Notes: a model not told the origin generated them from the sequence alone. Positions 26,223 to 36,098 are shown, counted from the stretch's first letter. The stretch is DNA of 64,000 nt from Bacillota bacterium (GCA_013540605.1 JABVCK010000004.1:124001-188000); one strand, 5' to 3'. Numbers and translations are program-made.

Positions 26223-27962
26223 TTATATAAAATTTAGCACTGCAGCAAGGTTAAGTATTTGAATAACTCTTTTGCCATCACCAAGTTTGGCAATAGAATC
26301 AACATATCTGTTTTTATCATTTGCGGAAATCACCTCCGGAGTCTCTTCAAGAAACTCCTTTGAAAACCTCAAAACTTCAGAAACCGAATCTATCAAAATA
26401 CCTATCTTCTTTTTTTGATACTCTATAACTAAAAATTTGGAAGAGTCAAGAGAATGTATATCTGTTATCGCAAATAGTGTTCTAAGATTGAGTATAGGAA
26501 TTACTTCCCCTCTCAAATCAACCATTCCGTCAATAAAAGCGGGAGCACCCGGGAAGCGCACAAGTTCGCTCATTCTGTTAATTTCTTGAACATGATTGAT
26601 CCTGATTCCATATTCTTCATTTGCAATTTTAAATATTACAATGTGCTCAATACTATAATCATTTAAATTGAGCTTCATTGAGTTATCCTTGACGGCTTCC
26701 TCCCGTCCGCCGTCGCAAATATCGGTTAAATCCTTAAAATTGACTATCTTATTGGTTTCCAGCACCATTACAAGCCTTTTGCCATTATTCAGATTAACAA
26801 ACCCTTTGATGAACTCTGTACCCTTACTGATTGCAATCTGGAAATGCTTCTTGAATGAATCCTTCTGTATATGGGCAACCTCGAACACCCTGTCAACAAT
26901 CACACCATATGTGAAGCTTCCTGTATCAATGATTACAACACGGCTGTATTCATCCGGCTCTTTGCAATTCACATTCAGAAGTTTTCCCAAATTGATTACT
27001 GCAAGAAGATGGTTCCTGATAGAAATGACCCCTTCAATATAATTCGCCGTATCTGGAACCTTCATTATACTAGGAAGCCTTATGATTTCCTTCACATCAT
27101 TTATATTGACCGCATACTCTTCATTCCCTAAGGCAAAAACAATTATTTGTTCTTCCTCCACTTTTGTGTTTGAACCCGCCAGTTCCATTTTTGACAGCCC
27201 TTTCTGATAATTTGCATGGCTGTCGAACTCTCCGGCTTTTACAATTTTTTCAGCATCGAGAATCATGATTATTCTTTTTCCATTGTCAAGCACAAGTATA
27301 CCGTTGATAACTCCTCCATCAATCCCCCTAATGCTCTCGGGTGGCTCCTTTATGTATATTTCCTCCGTGCTTAATACCTCCGAAACCTTATCCGATATTA
27401 TTCCAACCCTCTTCCCATGAATATCGGTAACAATAATCCTGCTGCTCCCATTGCACTCCTTATCCGGCATACCAAACCATTTGCGGCTGTCAATAACAGG
27501 CAACAGTTCTCCTCTCAGGCTGCACAAACCGGCAATATAAACCGGTGCACCCGGAACCTTCGTCATGTCAGGCACCCTGATGATTTCTTTCACATTGCTT
27601 AATATAAATGCAAATTCTTCTTCTCCTACACGGAACACTACCATCTCAATTTTATTATCCTTTGCCGATTCCTTTTCTTCATCCTGCAACACTTCTTCAA
27701 CCATATTCCGTTCTTCAAATTCAGCCTTTGTGTCATAATCATTTTTTGCATCATCAGCTTTCTTCATCGCTGCCGGCATGCGTTCATTCTCTGTCTGGAC
27801 AGGGCTGTCAACCAGCAAAGGGTGCTTTACTTCTGTATTTTCCATTTCTACTGTCGAAGTACCCGGTATTTGCTGTAACTCGGCTGTCTTTTTTTTCCTG
27901 CTAATTTCCCTTTTAATTTTTTCAAAATTATTCTGGCTTTTTTTACTGCTTCTCCCCGGCAT
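26223..27962 (-). CDS. Triple CheW-domain protein (chemosensory scaffold)
   Basis: A 579-residue cytoplasmic protein. After a basic, low-complexity N-terminus (SSKKSQNNFEKIKREISRKKK, about 100 residues) it carries three consecutive CheW domains, at about residues 105-250, 262-410 and 440-579. Each repeats the CheW signatures: EEFAFILSNVKEIIRVP, EEYAVNINDVKEIIRLP and EEYGIRINHVQEINRM, then GLCSLRGELLPVID, GVISIRNHLLAVIN and GMVDLRGEVIPILN. Ordinary CheW has one domain and couples receptors to CheA; three in one chain would bridge several sites in an array. The start overlaps the ParA-type gene by about 20 bases. Confidence 0.92.
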   Translation of the reverse strand: MPGRSSKKSQNNFEKIKREISRKKKTAELQQIPGTSTVEMENTEVKHPLLVDSPVQTENERMPAAMKKADDAKNDYDTKAEFEERNMVEEVLQDEEKESAKDNKIEMVVFRVGEEEFAFILSNVKEIIRVPDMTKVPGAPVYIAGLCSLRGELLPVIDSRKWFGMPDKECNGSSRIIVTDIHGKRVGIISDKVSEVLSTEEIYIKEPPESIRGIDGGVINGILVLDNGKRIIMILDAEKIVKAGEFDSHANYQKGLSKMELAGSNTKVEEEQIIVFALGNEEYAVNINDVKEIIRLPSIMKVPDTANYIEGVISIRNHLLAVINLGKLLNVNCKEPDEYSRVVIIDTGSFTYGVIVDRVFEVAHIQKDSFKKHFQIAISKGTEFIKGFVNLNNGKRLVMVLETNKIVNFKDLTDICDGGREEAVKDNSMKLNLNDYSIEHIVIFKIANEEYGIRINHVQEINRMSELVRFPGAPAFIDGMVDLRGEVIPILNLRTLFAITDIHSLDSSKFLVIEYQKKKIGILIDSVSEVLRFSKEFLEETPEVISANDKNRYVDSIAKLGDGKRVIQILNLAAVLNFI

Positions 27963-28719
27963 CAATGTTCACCAGCCTTTCAACGATATGATCAAATTGC
28001 TTTGAAGACTCTTCATCAAATTCATAAACAGTTTTCCCCAGCTTGCCGGCCTCTGTAATCTTAATCCTTCTGTGCACAGGCTGAATCAGCAAATCAGTAC
28101 CTGCAAAAAACTCTTTAATAAACTCCAGGTTTTCTTTTCCATCAATGGTCCTCTGATCGTACATGTTGGGCACTATCAGAGAAACCATGCCTGAATCCAG
28201 TCTCAAATCCGAAAGGTACTCATAAATATTCCCTATGGCTCTTACAGAAGCCGCTTCTACCTGAACAGGTACAATAATACCGTCCACAAAGCACAAAACT
28301 GCGTCATTGATTTTGCTTCGCTGGGGTCCGCAGTCAATAATCACGTAATCGTAGCCCATATCCTCCAAATCCTTCAATTTTTCCTTTAAAACCAGGTCTA
28401 TTCTGGACTCTCTGTATAGCTCAGCATTAATTTGGTCAATATTTCTTGAAGGCAGCAAATCCAGGTTTTCTCTAGCATTGATGATACATTCGGAAACTTT
28501 GGTTTTTTTATACCTGTCAAAAAAATCGTAAAAAGTCTTTTTATAATCTTCCGACGTAAATCCAAGAAAAAGGCTGGCATCATTTTGTCCGTCCATATCT
28601 ATCAATAATACCCTGTTTCCCCTAAGTGCAAGTCCGTGTGCAACGTGTACTGCAATCGTACTCTTGCCCACTCCTCCCTTGTTGTTAAGCACAGCATATT
28701 TTCTCAGTTTTCCGGTCAT
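27943..28719 (-). CDS. ParA/MinD-family ATPase in a chemosensory operon
   Basis: A 258-residue P-loop ATPase with deviant Walker A NNKGGVGKST (residues 12-21), LLIDMDGQNDASLFLG, and YDYVIIDCGPQRSKIND as Walker B. It has a GGAGG ribosome site. No ParB and no centromere-like repeats lie beside it, so plasmid or chromosome partition is unlikely. ParA homologues inside chemosensory loci (ParC, PpfA) position cytoplasmic or polar receptor arrays at cell division. That role fits here because the receptor of this locus is soluble. Confidence 0.88.
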   Translation of the reverse strand: MTGKLRKYAVLNNKGGVGKSTIAVHVAHGLALRGNRVLLIDMDGQNDASLFLGFTSEDYKKTFYDFFDRYKKTKVSECIINARENLDLLPSRNIDQINAELYRESRIDLVLKEKLKDLEDMGYDYVIIDCGPQRSKINDAVLCFVDGIIVPVQVEAASVRAIGNIYEYLSDLRLDSGMVSLIVPNMYDQRTIDGKENLEFIKEFFAGTDLLIQPVHRRIKITEAGKLGKTVYEFDEESSKQFDHIVERLVNIDAGEKQ

Positions 28720-28897
28720 AGTAATAAACCTCCTTCCTATAAACTCATTAAATGCTATATATGATGAATTGAGTTTTTCAATTCACCGTATATATAAATC
28801 ATATTTCAAGACCAAGATTCAGCTCAATACTTCCCAGAGACGAACTCAGTTCAACTACTGTTGTCTCAACCTGGCTGATAATAGCCTTTAAGTTATC

Positions 28898-31135
28898 TTA
28901 TTTCTGTGCAAGCTGTATAATGTCTACCGGATTCACAATCAGAACAACCTGTCCATTGCCCAACAGAGTTGAGCCGGATATACCTGGAATAGCCGCCAGC
29001 TGCCCGTCTAATGTTTTCACAACAAATTCCTGCTCGCTTTTAAGCTTGTCTACAATAATTGCGTATTTTTCCGCACCGTTTGATATAATAACCGCATTCA
29101 GTTCTTCTTTTTCGGTATCTCTTTCTCCTATAAGGAAAATCCTGCAAAGCCATTCAACCCCAATGATATCTCCCCTGAGATGTACAAAGCATTTTTCGTT
29201 AAACCTGTGGATATTATTAAAGTTAATTTTTACAGTCTCAACAATATACTCCAAAGGGAAAATATATGTTTCGCCGGAAACTTCAACAATCAAGCCGCGT
29301 GAAACTGCAAGAGTAAGCGGCAGTTGAATAATCATTTTTGTTCCTTTATCCACTACACTTTCAATAGTGACATTTCCATTAATCCTTTCTATATTGCTTT
29401 TTACAATATCCATTCCAACTCCCCGCCCTGATACTTCCGTAATCTGTTTTGCAGTACTGAAGCCCGGGAGGAATATAAGATTTATCAACTGGCCTCGGCT
29501 CATCCTATCGGCTTCCGTTTCAGTCATGAAGCCCTTTTCAACCGCTTTTTTCTTCAATTTTTCCGCATCGATTCCCCTGCCGTCATCTTCTATTTCAATG
29601 TAGACATGCTTGTTCTTGTTATAAGCCCTCAATACAATTCTTCCAACCTCAGGCTTCCCTTTCGACAGCCGCTCTTCCGGAGCCTCTACACCATGGTCTG
29701 CAGCATTGCGTATCAAATGCACCAAAGGGTCGCTGATCTGTTCAATGATTGTTTTATCTATCTCTGTGCCCTCACCCTCCATAATCAGTTCCATCTTTTT
29801 CCCGGTACTCTGGGATATATCTCTTATAACCCTTGGCATTTTTTGAAATATCGTTTTAATCTCTACCATTCTTATGGACATAATGGCATTTTGAAGCTCG
29901 TCTGAGATTCTGTTGATATAAAACCCTACTTCTTTTACTTCCTTTGACATTTCTGGAAGGTCATATTCAAGATTCAACCTTGATGAAATATGCATGAATG
30001 CGTTCTTGGCAATAAGCAGCTCTGAGATCATGTTCATCATTTTGTCCAGCTTTTCCTGACTGACGCGGATGCTCTGTGTCATGTTGTTTTTCTGCTGTAT
30101 GTCAGCAGTTTTGCCAGGTTCCAGTCTGTCTGGTTTAGCAGGGCTCTCCGTATCATTGTCCGATATAGATTGAAGGTATGACACGTATCCGTTAATTCTT
30201 TCAAGAATACCTGCCGCAAGCAGGTTATGGTATTCTTCAGAAGCAACAGCACTCATGGAAGTCTTTAAATAATCCATCACCTCATAGCTCAAATCGATAA
30301 GATTCTTTTCAAACTTAAGTCCCCTGTCCCTTATCAGTGCCAGCAAGCTTTCAAAAGCATGCACAACTTCAGAAAGCTCCTTTAAAGCCGAATAACATGG
30401 ACTTTGTGGAAGTACCGTTGCCAGGTAAATTCCTATCCCGCCTTTGATGCTGTGAATAGCTCTGAACATTTCATTAATAGCTTCCTTATCATTTCCATTC
30501 TTGTCCAGCTGTATTAGCAATTGGTTCTCGATCCGCTCGACATGTTCAGTACCTTCAAGGAGGAACTGCTCCTTCATTCCCTCAGCCAGCCTGCTTTTAA
30601 ACTCCTCCGTCTGCAGTATCTCCAGTCCGACCTCTTCTTGCCCCTCTTTCTCCCCGGGTTTCCCTTCTTCCTTCTCATTTTTTTCACTCTTTTCCAGTGC
30701 CTGCTTTAAGCCTTCCAGAACCGCCTCTTCCTTCCGCTCATTCTCGAAGTTTATATAAATTGCCCCATCCTCACCGGACAAATCATATTCTTTTAATCTT
30801 TCGCAGAGCTGACTGATGTAACCGTTTAAAAAGTCTGCAGCCAGCAGCAAACTGTCTATAAGTTCCGAATTAACAGATGCCTTCCTCTTCCGTATTGCAT
30901 CCAGCGTAAACTCTATCTCATGGCTGAGCTTTGCTATACCGGATAGTCCCACAAAGGAAGACCCTCCTTTTATACTGTGAACCCTTCTGAAAATATCATT
31001 TAACAGTTCGATGTCATCCGAATGAACTTCAAGCTTCAGTATTTCCTTTTCAAGTCCTTCCAGGCATCTGGTCCACTCATCAATAAACATTTTAACCAAA
31101 TCAATATCAGCCAGATAAAATCCTCTGCTCATCAT
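28898..31135 (-). CDS. cheA: Chemotaxis histidine kinase CheA with two Hpt domains
   Basis: A 745-residue sensor kinase. Hpt domain 1 has the phospho-acceptor histidine in RRVHSIKGGS (about residue 53). A second, shorter Hpt has RAIHSIKGGI (about residue 228). An acidic/lysine linker separates them and no CheY-binding P2 domain is recognisable. The dimerisation helix contains KMMNMISELLIAKNAFM. The HATPase has PLVHLIRNAADHGVE, EDDGRGID and SGRGVGMDIVKSNIERINGNV, and a CheW-like domain ends the protein. Start: ATG after GGAGTGCAG. After the TAA stop the same frame stays open for 32 more codons. Confidence 0.95.
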   Translation of the reverse strand: MMSRGFYLADIDLVKMFIDEWTRCLEGLEKEILKLEVHSDDIELLNDIFRRVHSIKGGSSFVGLSGIAKLSHEIEFTLDAIRKRKASVNSELIDSLLLAADFLNGYISQLCERLKEYDLSGEDGAIYINFENERKEEAVLEGLKQALEKSEKNEKEEGKPGEKEGQEEVGLEILQTEEFKSRLAEGMKEQFLLEGTEHVERIENQLLIQLDKNGNDKEAINEMFRAIHSIKGGIGIYLATVLPQSPCYSALKELSEVVHAFESLLALIRDRGLKFEKNLIDLSYEVMDYLKTSMSAVASEEYHNLLAAGILERINGYVSYLQSISDNDTESPAKPDRLEPGKTADIQQKNNMTQSIRVSQEKLDKMMNMISELLIAKNAFMHISSRLNLEYDLPEMSKEVKEVGFYINRISDELQNAIMSIRMVEIKTIFQKMPRVIRDISQSTGKKMELIMEGEGTEIDKTIIEQISDPLVHLIRNAADHGVEAPEERLSKGKPEVGRIVLRAYNKNKHVYIEIEDDGRGIDAEKLKKKAVEKGFMTETEADRMSRGQLINLIFLPGFSTAKQITEVSGRGVGMDIVKSNIERINGNVTIESVVDKGTKMIIQLPLTLAVSRGLIVEVSGETYIFPLEYIVETVKINFNNIHRFNEKCFVHLRGDIIGVEWLCRIFLIGERDTEKEELNAVIISNGAEKYAIIVDKLKSEQEFVVKTLDGQLAAIPGISGSTLLGNGQVVLIVNPVDIIQLAQK

Positions 31136-31150
31136 CTGCACTCCTTAATC

Positions 31151-31519
31151 CTAAAGAAGCATTTTGATAGTCGCAATCAATTTCTCAGGGTCGGTTGGCT
31201 TTACCATGTGCAAACTGGGACCGGGTTCCACACCGCTGAATCTTGACTTGTATTCATATTCAGTAGAAATTACAATAACAGGAATAGAAATACCATTTTC
31301 GCGTACATTCTTTATCAATTCATAGCCATCCATTTTCGGCATGTTGATATCCGTTACCAGTAACTGGTACTCTTCGCTAAGCAGTTTTTCCAGGGCAACC
31401 ACTCCATTTTCAGCAGTCCCGGTCTGGTAACCGAACATTCTGATAATATAACTGTGGAAATTTCTGACCATTTCAGAATCATCGACAATCAGAACTCTTT
31501 TTTTGGTATTCTGCTTCAT
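31151..31519 (-). CDS. CheY-like response regulator (single REC domain)
   Basis: This 122-residue receiver domain has acidic pocket residues in VLIVDDSEMVR, the phospho-acceptor aspartate in LLVTDINMPKMDG, and the conserved lysine in HMVKPTDPEK. It has no output domain. It lies 10 bp upstream of cheA with an AAGGAGGGGG ribosome site and is a natural phosphate acceptor of that kinase. It is one of three stand-alone REC proteins in this locus. Confidence 0.92.
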   Translation of the reverse strand: MKQNTKKRVLIVDDSEMVRNFHSYIIRMFGYQTGTAENGVVALEKLLSEEYQLLVTDINMPKMDGYELIKNVRENGISIPVIVISTEYEYKSRFSGVEPGPSLHMVKPTDPEKLIATIKMLL

Positions 31520-31532
31520 ACTGCCCCCTCCT

Positions 31533-32357
31533 TCATTTCGGCTTTGAATAAACTATGGTATCCCCTATTCTTTGAACCTTGTAAGCGGACGATATCCTTC
31601 CCACCGATTCCGAGTGCCCAAGGAATATAAAGCCTCCAGGATTCAAGCTTTCATAAAAACTGGATAAAACGCTTCTTCTTGATTCATCATCAAAATATAT
31701 CAGGCAGTTTCTACAAAATATAAAATCACACCCATTAATGCTGCTCATTTCATGTTCGTCCATCAGGTTAATCCGCTTGAATGTGACAGGCCTTCGGACA
31801 TTCAGATTAACAAGATACTTGTCATGACGCTTTGTAAAATATTTTTCCAGATATTCAGGCGGTACATCCTTGATTGCCCTGTTCTCATACAGCCCTATTC
31901 TGGCAAATTGCAGCACCTCTGTATTTATATCGGAAGCAAGGATCTGTAATTCCCATTCATCAGGCTTGTCCAGCATTTCCTGGAGGATAATGGATAGGGT
32001 ATAGGGTTCCTCTCCCGTGGAGCATGCTGCACTCCATATTTTAATTTTTTTACTTTTCCTTTTTTCTCTTGCGGCCACAGGCAGAACATCCTCAGCAAAG
32101 TTTCTAAGCTGTGGAAAATCACGAAAGAAATATGTTTCATTTACTGTAAGGTCATTAATCAGTTTTTCAAACTCAGACGGGTCATCCGTAAATTTGAGCA
32201 TCTGGTAATACTCACTCAATGTTTCCATTTCCAGGGCTTCGGCACGCTTTTCAACCCTTTTCTGGACATAGTACTTTTTATTGTAATCATAAAATATTCC
32301 TGTCTTCTTATAAACCAGCTTAACAAACTTGTCGAACAATTCATCGCTTAAAATCAT
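31533..32357 (-). CDS. cheR: Chemotaxis protein methyltransferase CheR
   Basis: A 274-residue S-adenosylmethionine-dependent enzyme that methylates receptor glutamates. The N-terminal helical domain includes NDLTVNETYFFRDFPQLRNF, the SAM site is IWSAACSTGEEPYTLSIIL, and the catalytic core has CDFIFCRNCLIYFDDESR and GGFIFLGHSESVG. There are no extra TPR repeats. It overlaps the HEAT-repeat gene by four bases (ATGA type). Its presence with CheB shows that the soluble receptor is expected to adapt by methylation. Confidence 0.94.
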   Translation of the reverse strand: MILSDELFDKFVKLVYKKTGIFYDYNKKYYVQKRVEKRAEALEMETLSEYYQMLKFTDDPSEFEKLINDLTVNETYFFRDFPQLRNFAEDVLPVAAREKRKSKKIKIWSAACSTGEEPYTLSIILQEMLDKPDEWELQILASDINTEVLQFARIGLYENRAIKDVPPEYLEKYFTKRHDKYLVNLNVRRPVTFKRINLMDEHEMSSINGCDFIFCRNCLIYFDDESRRSVLSSFYESLNPGGFIFLGHSESVGRISSAYKVQRIGDTIVYSKPK

Positions 32358-34213
32358 TTAACCACCTCTGCCCTGTGTAATGCTTCTCCTGCCGATTCTC
32401 TCACTTCTTCGACCTGGTCATTCAACATTTCTCTCAGTACACTATTTGCCCTCTCATCGCCAAACAATCCCAATGACCTCACAGCTGCCAGCCGAATCAA
32501 TGCATCGCTGTTTCCTGCTGCTTCAATTACAATGTTTAATGCTTTGTCATTGTTAAACCTGTACAGGTTTGAGATGATATCCTTCCTGTTTGCGACATCC
32601 GATTCGTCCTGCAATAGTTTTTCCAACAATTGCAGACTTCTATCTTCTATCCTCCTGCACAGAGTCTTTATTGCCTTTTTTCTTACCGCAGTCGAGGGAT
32701 CATTGATCAATGTTTCCATAAAGCTGTAGAAATTGCAATCATCTCCTCCTACGACAATATCCACAAGTCTGGTTCTAACCCTGTCATCCCAGCTGTCCAG
32801 CCTGGCGGTTATGTATTTCCATGCAAGATTTCTGTCAAATTTGAACATAACTTCCAGCGCTTCAATCCCTTCCTCGCCCCGGTTGCGCTTTACAATTCCC
32901 TCAAGTCTTTCAATACATATTTCACTTGCAAGGGAAACAAGCTTTGCCGACGCAGCCTTCCTGACTTTCTGGCTCTGATGTTCTAGTTTTGAAAAAAGAA
33001 AATCAACAATCTTCGCATCCAGCACGCTTATGCCTTCAACAGCAACTTTTGCCGCTTCTTCATTAAAATCCGTAAAACTTTCAAGTAAGCTAATGTTCCT
33101 GTAGCAATCCAGGTCTGAAATAATGTTTATCGCCAATTTCGACAGCTCGCTGTCTTCCGAATTGCATAGTTCTTCAACAATACTGTTAAATCCGCATATA
33201 TGCTTTTTATATATTAACTTAAGCCCGATAAGTATTAATTCACGCTCCTCGCTATACAGCAACCTGTTGATAAAATCATGGGGAATATCATTTAATGTGC
33301 AAATAAGGTCGAAAAGGCTTTCAATAAAGAATTCCTCTCCTTTGTGCAAGAAAATTATTTCTTTAATATCGTCCAGGAAAAACACGAGCTGCAGTTTGAC
33401 TGAAGCAGCTATCAAAAGTAGTGTCAGTTCCGCGTCGCTGTAATCCCGGTACTCCTTGAAAACCCTCTCAATTTCTGCAATAGCCGCCTTTGAAAGCAGA
33501 GATACATTATTGTTTACAATCAGCCCGCTTAGCCCAATTATTAAATTCGAATCATCTACTTTGTATTCGACCGAATATGTATTCAAAACCTTTTCTATAT
33601 CCTGAGATGAACCGATGGTTCCAAGGCTTTTAACCAGTGTATTTATCAGAATGCTTTTTTTAATATTAGTTGCTCTAAGGTTTAATATGCTTTCGTCAAT
33701 TTCACCTGTGATACCTTTTACCCCAAGTCTGGCAAATGCCCTGATCAGTGCATCAAGAACCCATACGCTGTCTGTCCTCTTCAGCATGTCTGCAAGCCTC
33801 CCTGACGCCTCAGTATATTGCTGTTCCGCAATAACCTCGACAACCGCCTCCACTACATTTTCATCAGGGTCATCAAGAGCTTTCAATGCTATTTCACAGC
33901 TTTGGACCGTTCTTATATTCCTTAATGCATCCAGCGAAAACTTCCTTATATTCCTGTCCTTGTCAAGCAGCTTCCTTTCCAGAGCCGGCAGTGCCTTTTC
34001 TCCAAGAGATACCAATATTTCAATGGCTATATTGCGTATGTAGGCATCAGCTGAATAAAGCAGTTCGGCAACAAATTCCGCAGTTTGTTCAAATTTCATA
34101 TCTCCGATTTTTTGTGCAATCTTCTCCTGCTGATACCTTTCTTTTTCTCCTACCAACCTTTCAATGAAGGCTGCCAGTTCTTTTTCATTGAACCCTGTTT
34201 TATCCTTGTCCAT
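32354..34213 (-). CDS. HEAT-repeat protein in the chemosensory operon
   Basis: A 619-residue, all-helical, soluble protein built of HEAT-type repeats, for example AYIRNIAIEILVSLGEKALPALERKLLDKDRNIRKFSLDALRN near the start, and the last repeats around ALIRLAAVRSLGLFGDERAN. There is no signal peptide and no catalytic motif. Such solenoids act as protein-binding scaffolds. Chemosensory HEAT proteins are known in a few non-flagellar systems, but I know of no assigned role. The start is ATG one base after the response-regulator stop, and it overlaps cheR by four bases, so the three genes are tightly coupled. Confidence 0.88.
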   Translation of the reverse strand: MDKDKTGFNEKELAAFIERLVGEKERYQQEKIAQKIGDMKFEQTAEFVAELLYSADAYIRNIAIEILVSLGEKALPALERKLLDKDRNIRKFSLDALRNIRTVQSCEIALKALDDPDENVVEAVVEVIAEQQYTEASGRLADMLKRTDSVWVLDALIRAFARLGVKGITGEIDESILNLRATNIKKSILINTLVKSLGTIGSSQDIEKVLNTYSVEYKVDDSNLIIGLSGLIVNNNVSLLSKAAIAEIERVFKEYRDYSDAELTLLLIAASVKLQLVFFLDDIKEIIFLHKGEEFFIESLFDLICTLNDIPHDFINRLLYSEERELILIGLKLIYKKHICGFNSIVEELCNSEDSELSKLAINIISDLDCYRNISLLESFTDFNEEAAKVAVEGISVLDAKIVDFLFSKLEHQSQKVRKAASAKLVSLASEICIERLEGIVKRNRGEEGIEALEVMFKFDRNLAWKYITARLDSWDDRVRTRLVDIVVGGDDCNFYSFMETLINDPSTAVRKKAIKTLCRRIEDRSLQLLEKLLQDESDVANRKDIISNLYRFNNDKALNIVIEAAGNSDALIRLAAVRSLGLFGDERANSVLREMLNDQVEEVRESAGEALHRAEVVK

Positions 34214-34214
34214 G

Positions 34215-34646
34215 TCACACATCCTCTTCACATGCTGTTTTTACGATACCTTTAATAGCTTCCTTCCATCTATCAAGCTTTTTCACGGAGTACTCTACAA
34301 TTTCCAAAACGTAATCGTTGCTTTTGAAAGGTTTTAGAATATAATCGTTTGCACCATATTCCAGACAAGTCAGTGTCTTCTCGATGGTGGAGAAACCGGT
34401 CATCATGATTACCTGTGTCAGAGGGTCGTACCCCCTTACCTCCTTTAGCAGTTCAATACCATCCATTTCGGGCATCACGATATCCGTCAGGACAATATGG
34501 TACTTCTTTTCCTTAAATATCTCTACTGCCTTAACAGGATTTGAGTAGGTTTCCACCTTTTCATAGCCCGCAAGGACAAGATTCCTTTTCAGATTCTCCA
34601 GTATGCCTTCTTCATCGTCAACAATCATGATACTGTAATCGCTCAT
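34215..34646 (-). CDS. Response regulator, REC domain with short tail
   Basis: A 143-residue receiver: IMIVDDEEGILENLKR, phospho-acceptor aspartate in HIVLTDIVMPEMDG, threonine in IMMTGFSTIE, and lysine in YILKPFKSNDY. The region after the REC domain is only about 25 residues, a helix (SVKKLDRWKEAIKGIV), so there is no DNA-binding output. It lies between the Hpt-STAS-like protein and the HEAT protein and may be a phosphate partner of one or both Hpt proteins. Confidence 0.9.
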   Translation of the reverse strand: MSDYSIMIVDDEEGILENLKRNLVLAGYEKVETYSNPVKAVEIFKEKKYHIVLTDIVMPEMDGIELLKEVRGYDPLTQVIMMTGFSTIEKTLTCLEYGANDYILKPFKSNDYVLEIVEYSVKKLDRWKEAIKGIVKTACEEDV

Positions 34647-34691
34647 CCAACCATTTCTCCTTTCTTTGGGAGATCATATTACTCCTGTACT

Positions 34692-36098
34692 TCAAATATG
34701 CCTGCCTATAACCGCATCCAGTTCGGTATTGAACATCTTGAATTCCTCTATTGATTTAATTGAATCAAAAATATTTACAATTCTTCTTGCATATGGTCCG
34801 TTTGCAATAATATTTATTTCAATGCCCTGCGCTTTCAACCGCCTTTTTATATCGATCAATTCCTTCAGTTCATGTGCATCTACAACCGAAATTTTCCTCA
34901 TATCAATGAATATCTTCCTGATGGACGGCTTATTGACCAGCCCAATATACTCTTTGAGTCTCGGGATGAATTCCTTGCTTCCGGACCTGAACAGCCCGTA
35001 TATAAATTTACCCCGCACATAGCCGTAAGCTTTTTCCAGCAGTTTGGTATACTGTTCCCGTATAATTGATTCAAGCATTTCATTTGCCTTAACATGTTCT
35101 GCTGTGTAGTACATTATAAGCTTATACAATGCATTGATTTCTTCGGCAAAACCCATGACTGCTTTATTTGCCTGCGTCTTACCGATAGAATTATTTATAT
35201 CTGTATACCACTGCTGAAGCTGTGCCGTTTCACCCCCACGGAAACCAAATTCCATAGGCTGTTTAAAAAGCAAATGATGGAGTTTTATATAACCATCGAA
35301 AAATATTTCAAATATGGTTTGGTTTGTCTGAGTGAGTGGAATGTCATTTTCGTCCATATTCTTTCTTGATATATTTATCACATTTATTTTTTCGACGTAG
35401 GACAGGTTGAAATAGGCGTAAAGTTCAGCTTCATCAAGGTCTGTGCTTATAATAATATCGCATATTCTGATATCCTCGCATGAATAAGAACCGGACAGAT
35501 ATTCATCAGAGAAGCTTGTGTAAACAAGAGACCCGACACTTTCAACGCTTTTGAGAATCATTATAAAAACAGGGGATACCATCGGAGCATCTTCTTCTAT
35601 GACAAAGCACATGTAGAACATATTTTTGCCGGACCGCTTCTTGCCCAGAAGGGAAGCGACAATTCCACCCTCCGGCTGCTTGACAGAAGTCTTTTCTTCT
35701 TCTTTTTTGTTTACTCGTAAGAAAGCATCTATCATTTCACCAATTCTTAAGGCGGCATCAGCAAGACTTGCGCCGTCTGCTTCATCATCAGGCTCCTTCT
35801 TGTACTGGAACATCATTTTAACGGCATCCAGCCCTTCAAAGCAGAGAGAAACTAAGCTCTGCTCAAACTGAATGCTGCCATTTCTGGCACAATCCAGCAT
35901 ATCCTCCAACTTGTGCATCAGATTCCCTATATCCTCATATCCAACCATATATGAGGAACCTTTAACAGTATGTGCGATTCTGAAGAGTTCATTGACATCC
36001 ACCGTCGAATGCCCCATTTCAAGCCTTATAAGGCACTCTTCAGCCTTCTGCAGCATGTCTTCCGTCTCCTCCAAATATGTCAGGAGCATTGAATCCAT
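34692..36098 (-). CDS. Hpt-domain protein with C-terminal STAS-like domain
   Basis: A 468-residue cytoplasmic protein. The N-terminal Hpt domain has the phospho-acceptor histidine in FRIAHTVKGSSYMVG (about residue 44). A middle region of about 250 residues is of unknown type. The last 90 residues (RKIFIDMRKISVVDAHELKELIDIKRRLKAQGIEI) look like a STAS domain (SpoIIAA-like), with a serine or aspartate position in the SVVDAHEL loop. The combination suggests a phosphorelay node feeding an anti-sigma-antagonist-like switch. Start ATG at 36098 after GGTGGTG. The Hpt assignment is firm; STAS is likely. Confidence 0.82.
   Translation of the reverse strand: MDSMLLTYLEETEDMLQKAEECLIRLEMGHSTVDVNELFRIAHTVKGSSYMVGYEDIGNLMHKLEDMLDCARNGSIQFEQSLVSLCFEGLDAVKMMFQYKKEPDDEADGASLADAALRIGEMIDAFLRVNKKEEEKTSVKQPEGGIVASLLGKKRSGKNMFYMCFVIEEDAPMVSPVFIMILKSVESVGSLVYTSFSDEYLSGSYSCEDIRICDIIISTDLDEAELYAYFNLSYVEKINVINISRKNMDENDIPLTQTNQTIFEIFFDGYIKLHHLLFKQPMEFGFRGGETAQLQQWYTDINNSIGKTQANKAVMGFAEEINALYKLIMYYTAEHVKANEMLESIIREQYTKLLEKAYGYVRGKFIYGLFRSGSKEFIPRLKEYIGLVNKPSIRKIFIDMRKISVVDAHELKELIDIKRRLKAQGIEINIIANGPYARRIVNIFDSIKSIEEFKMFNTELDAVIGRHI

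Noticed and set aside
27943-28719. Plasmid-type partition system
   Set aside because: No ParB or parS-like iterons; the ATPase is embedded in a chemosensory operon.
28801-28900. Selenocysteine read-through of cheA
   Set aside because: The stop codon is TAA, not TGA, and no SECIS-like hairpin follows.
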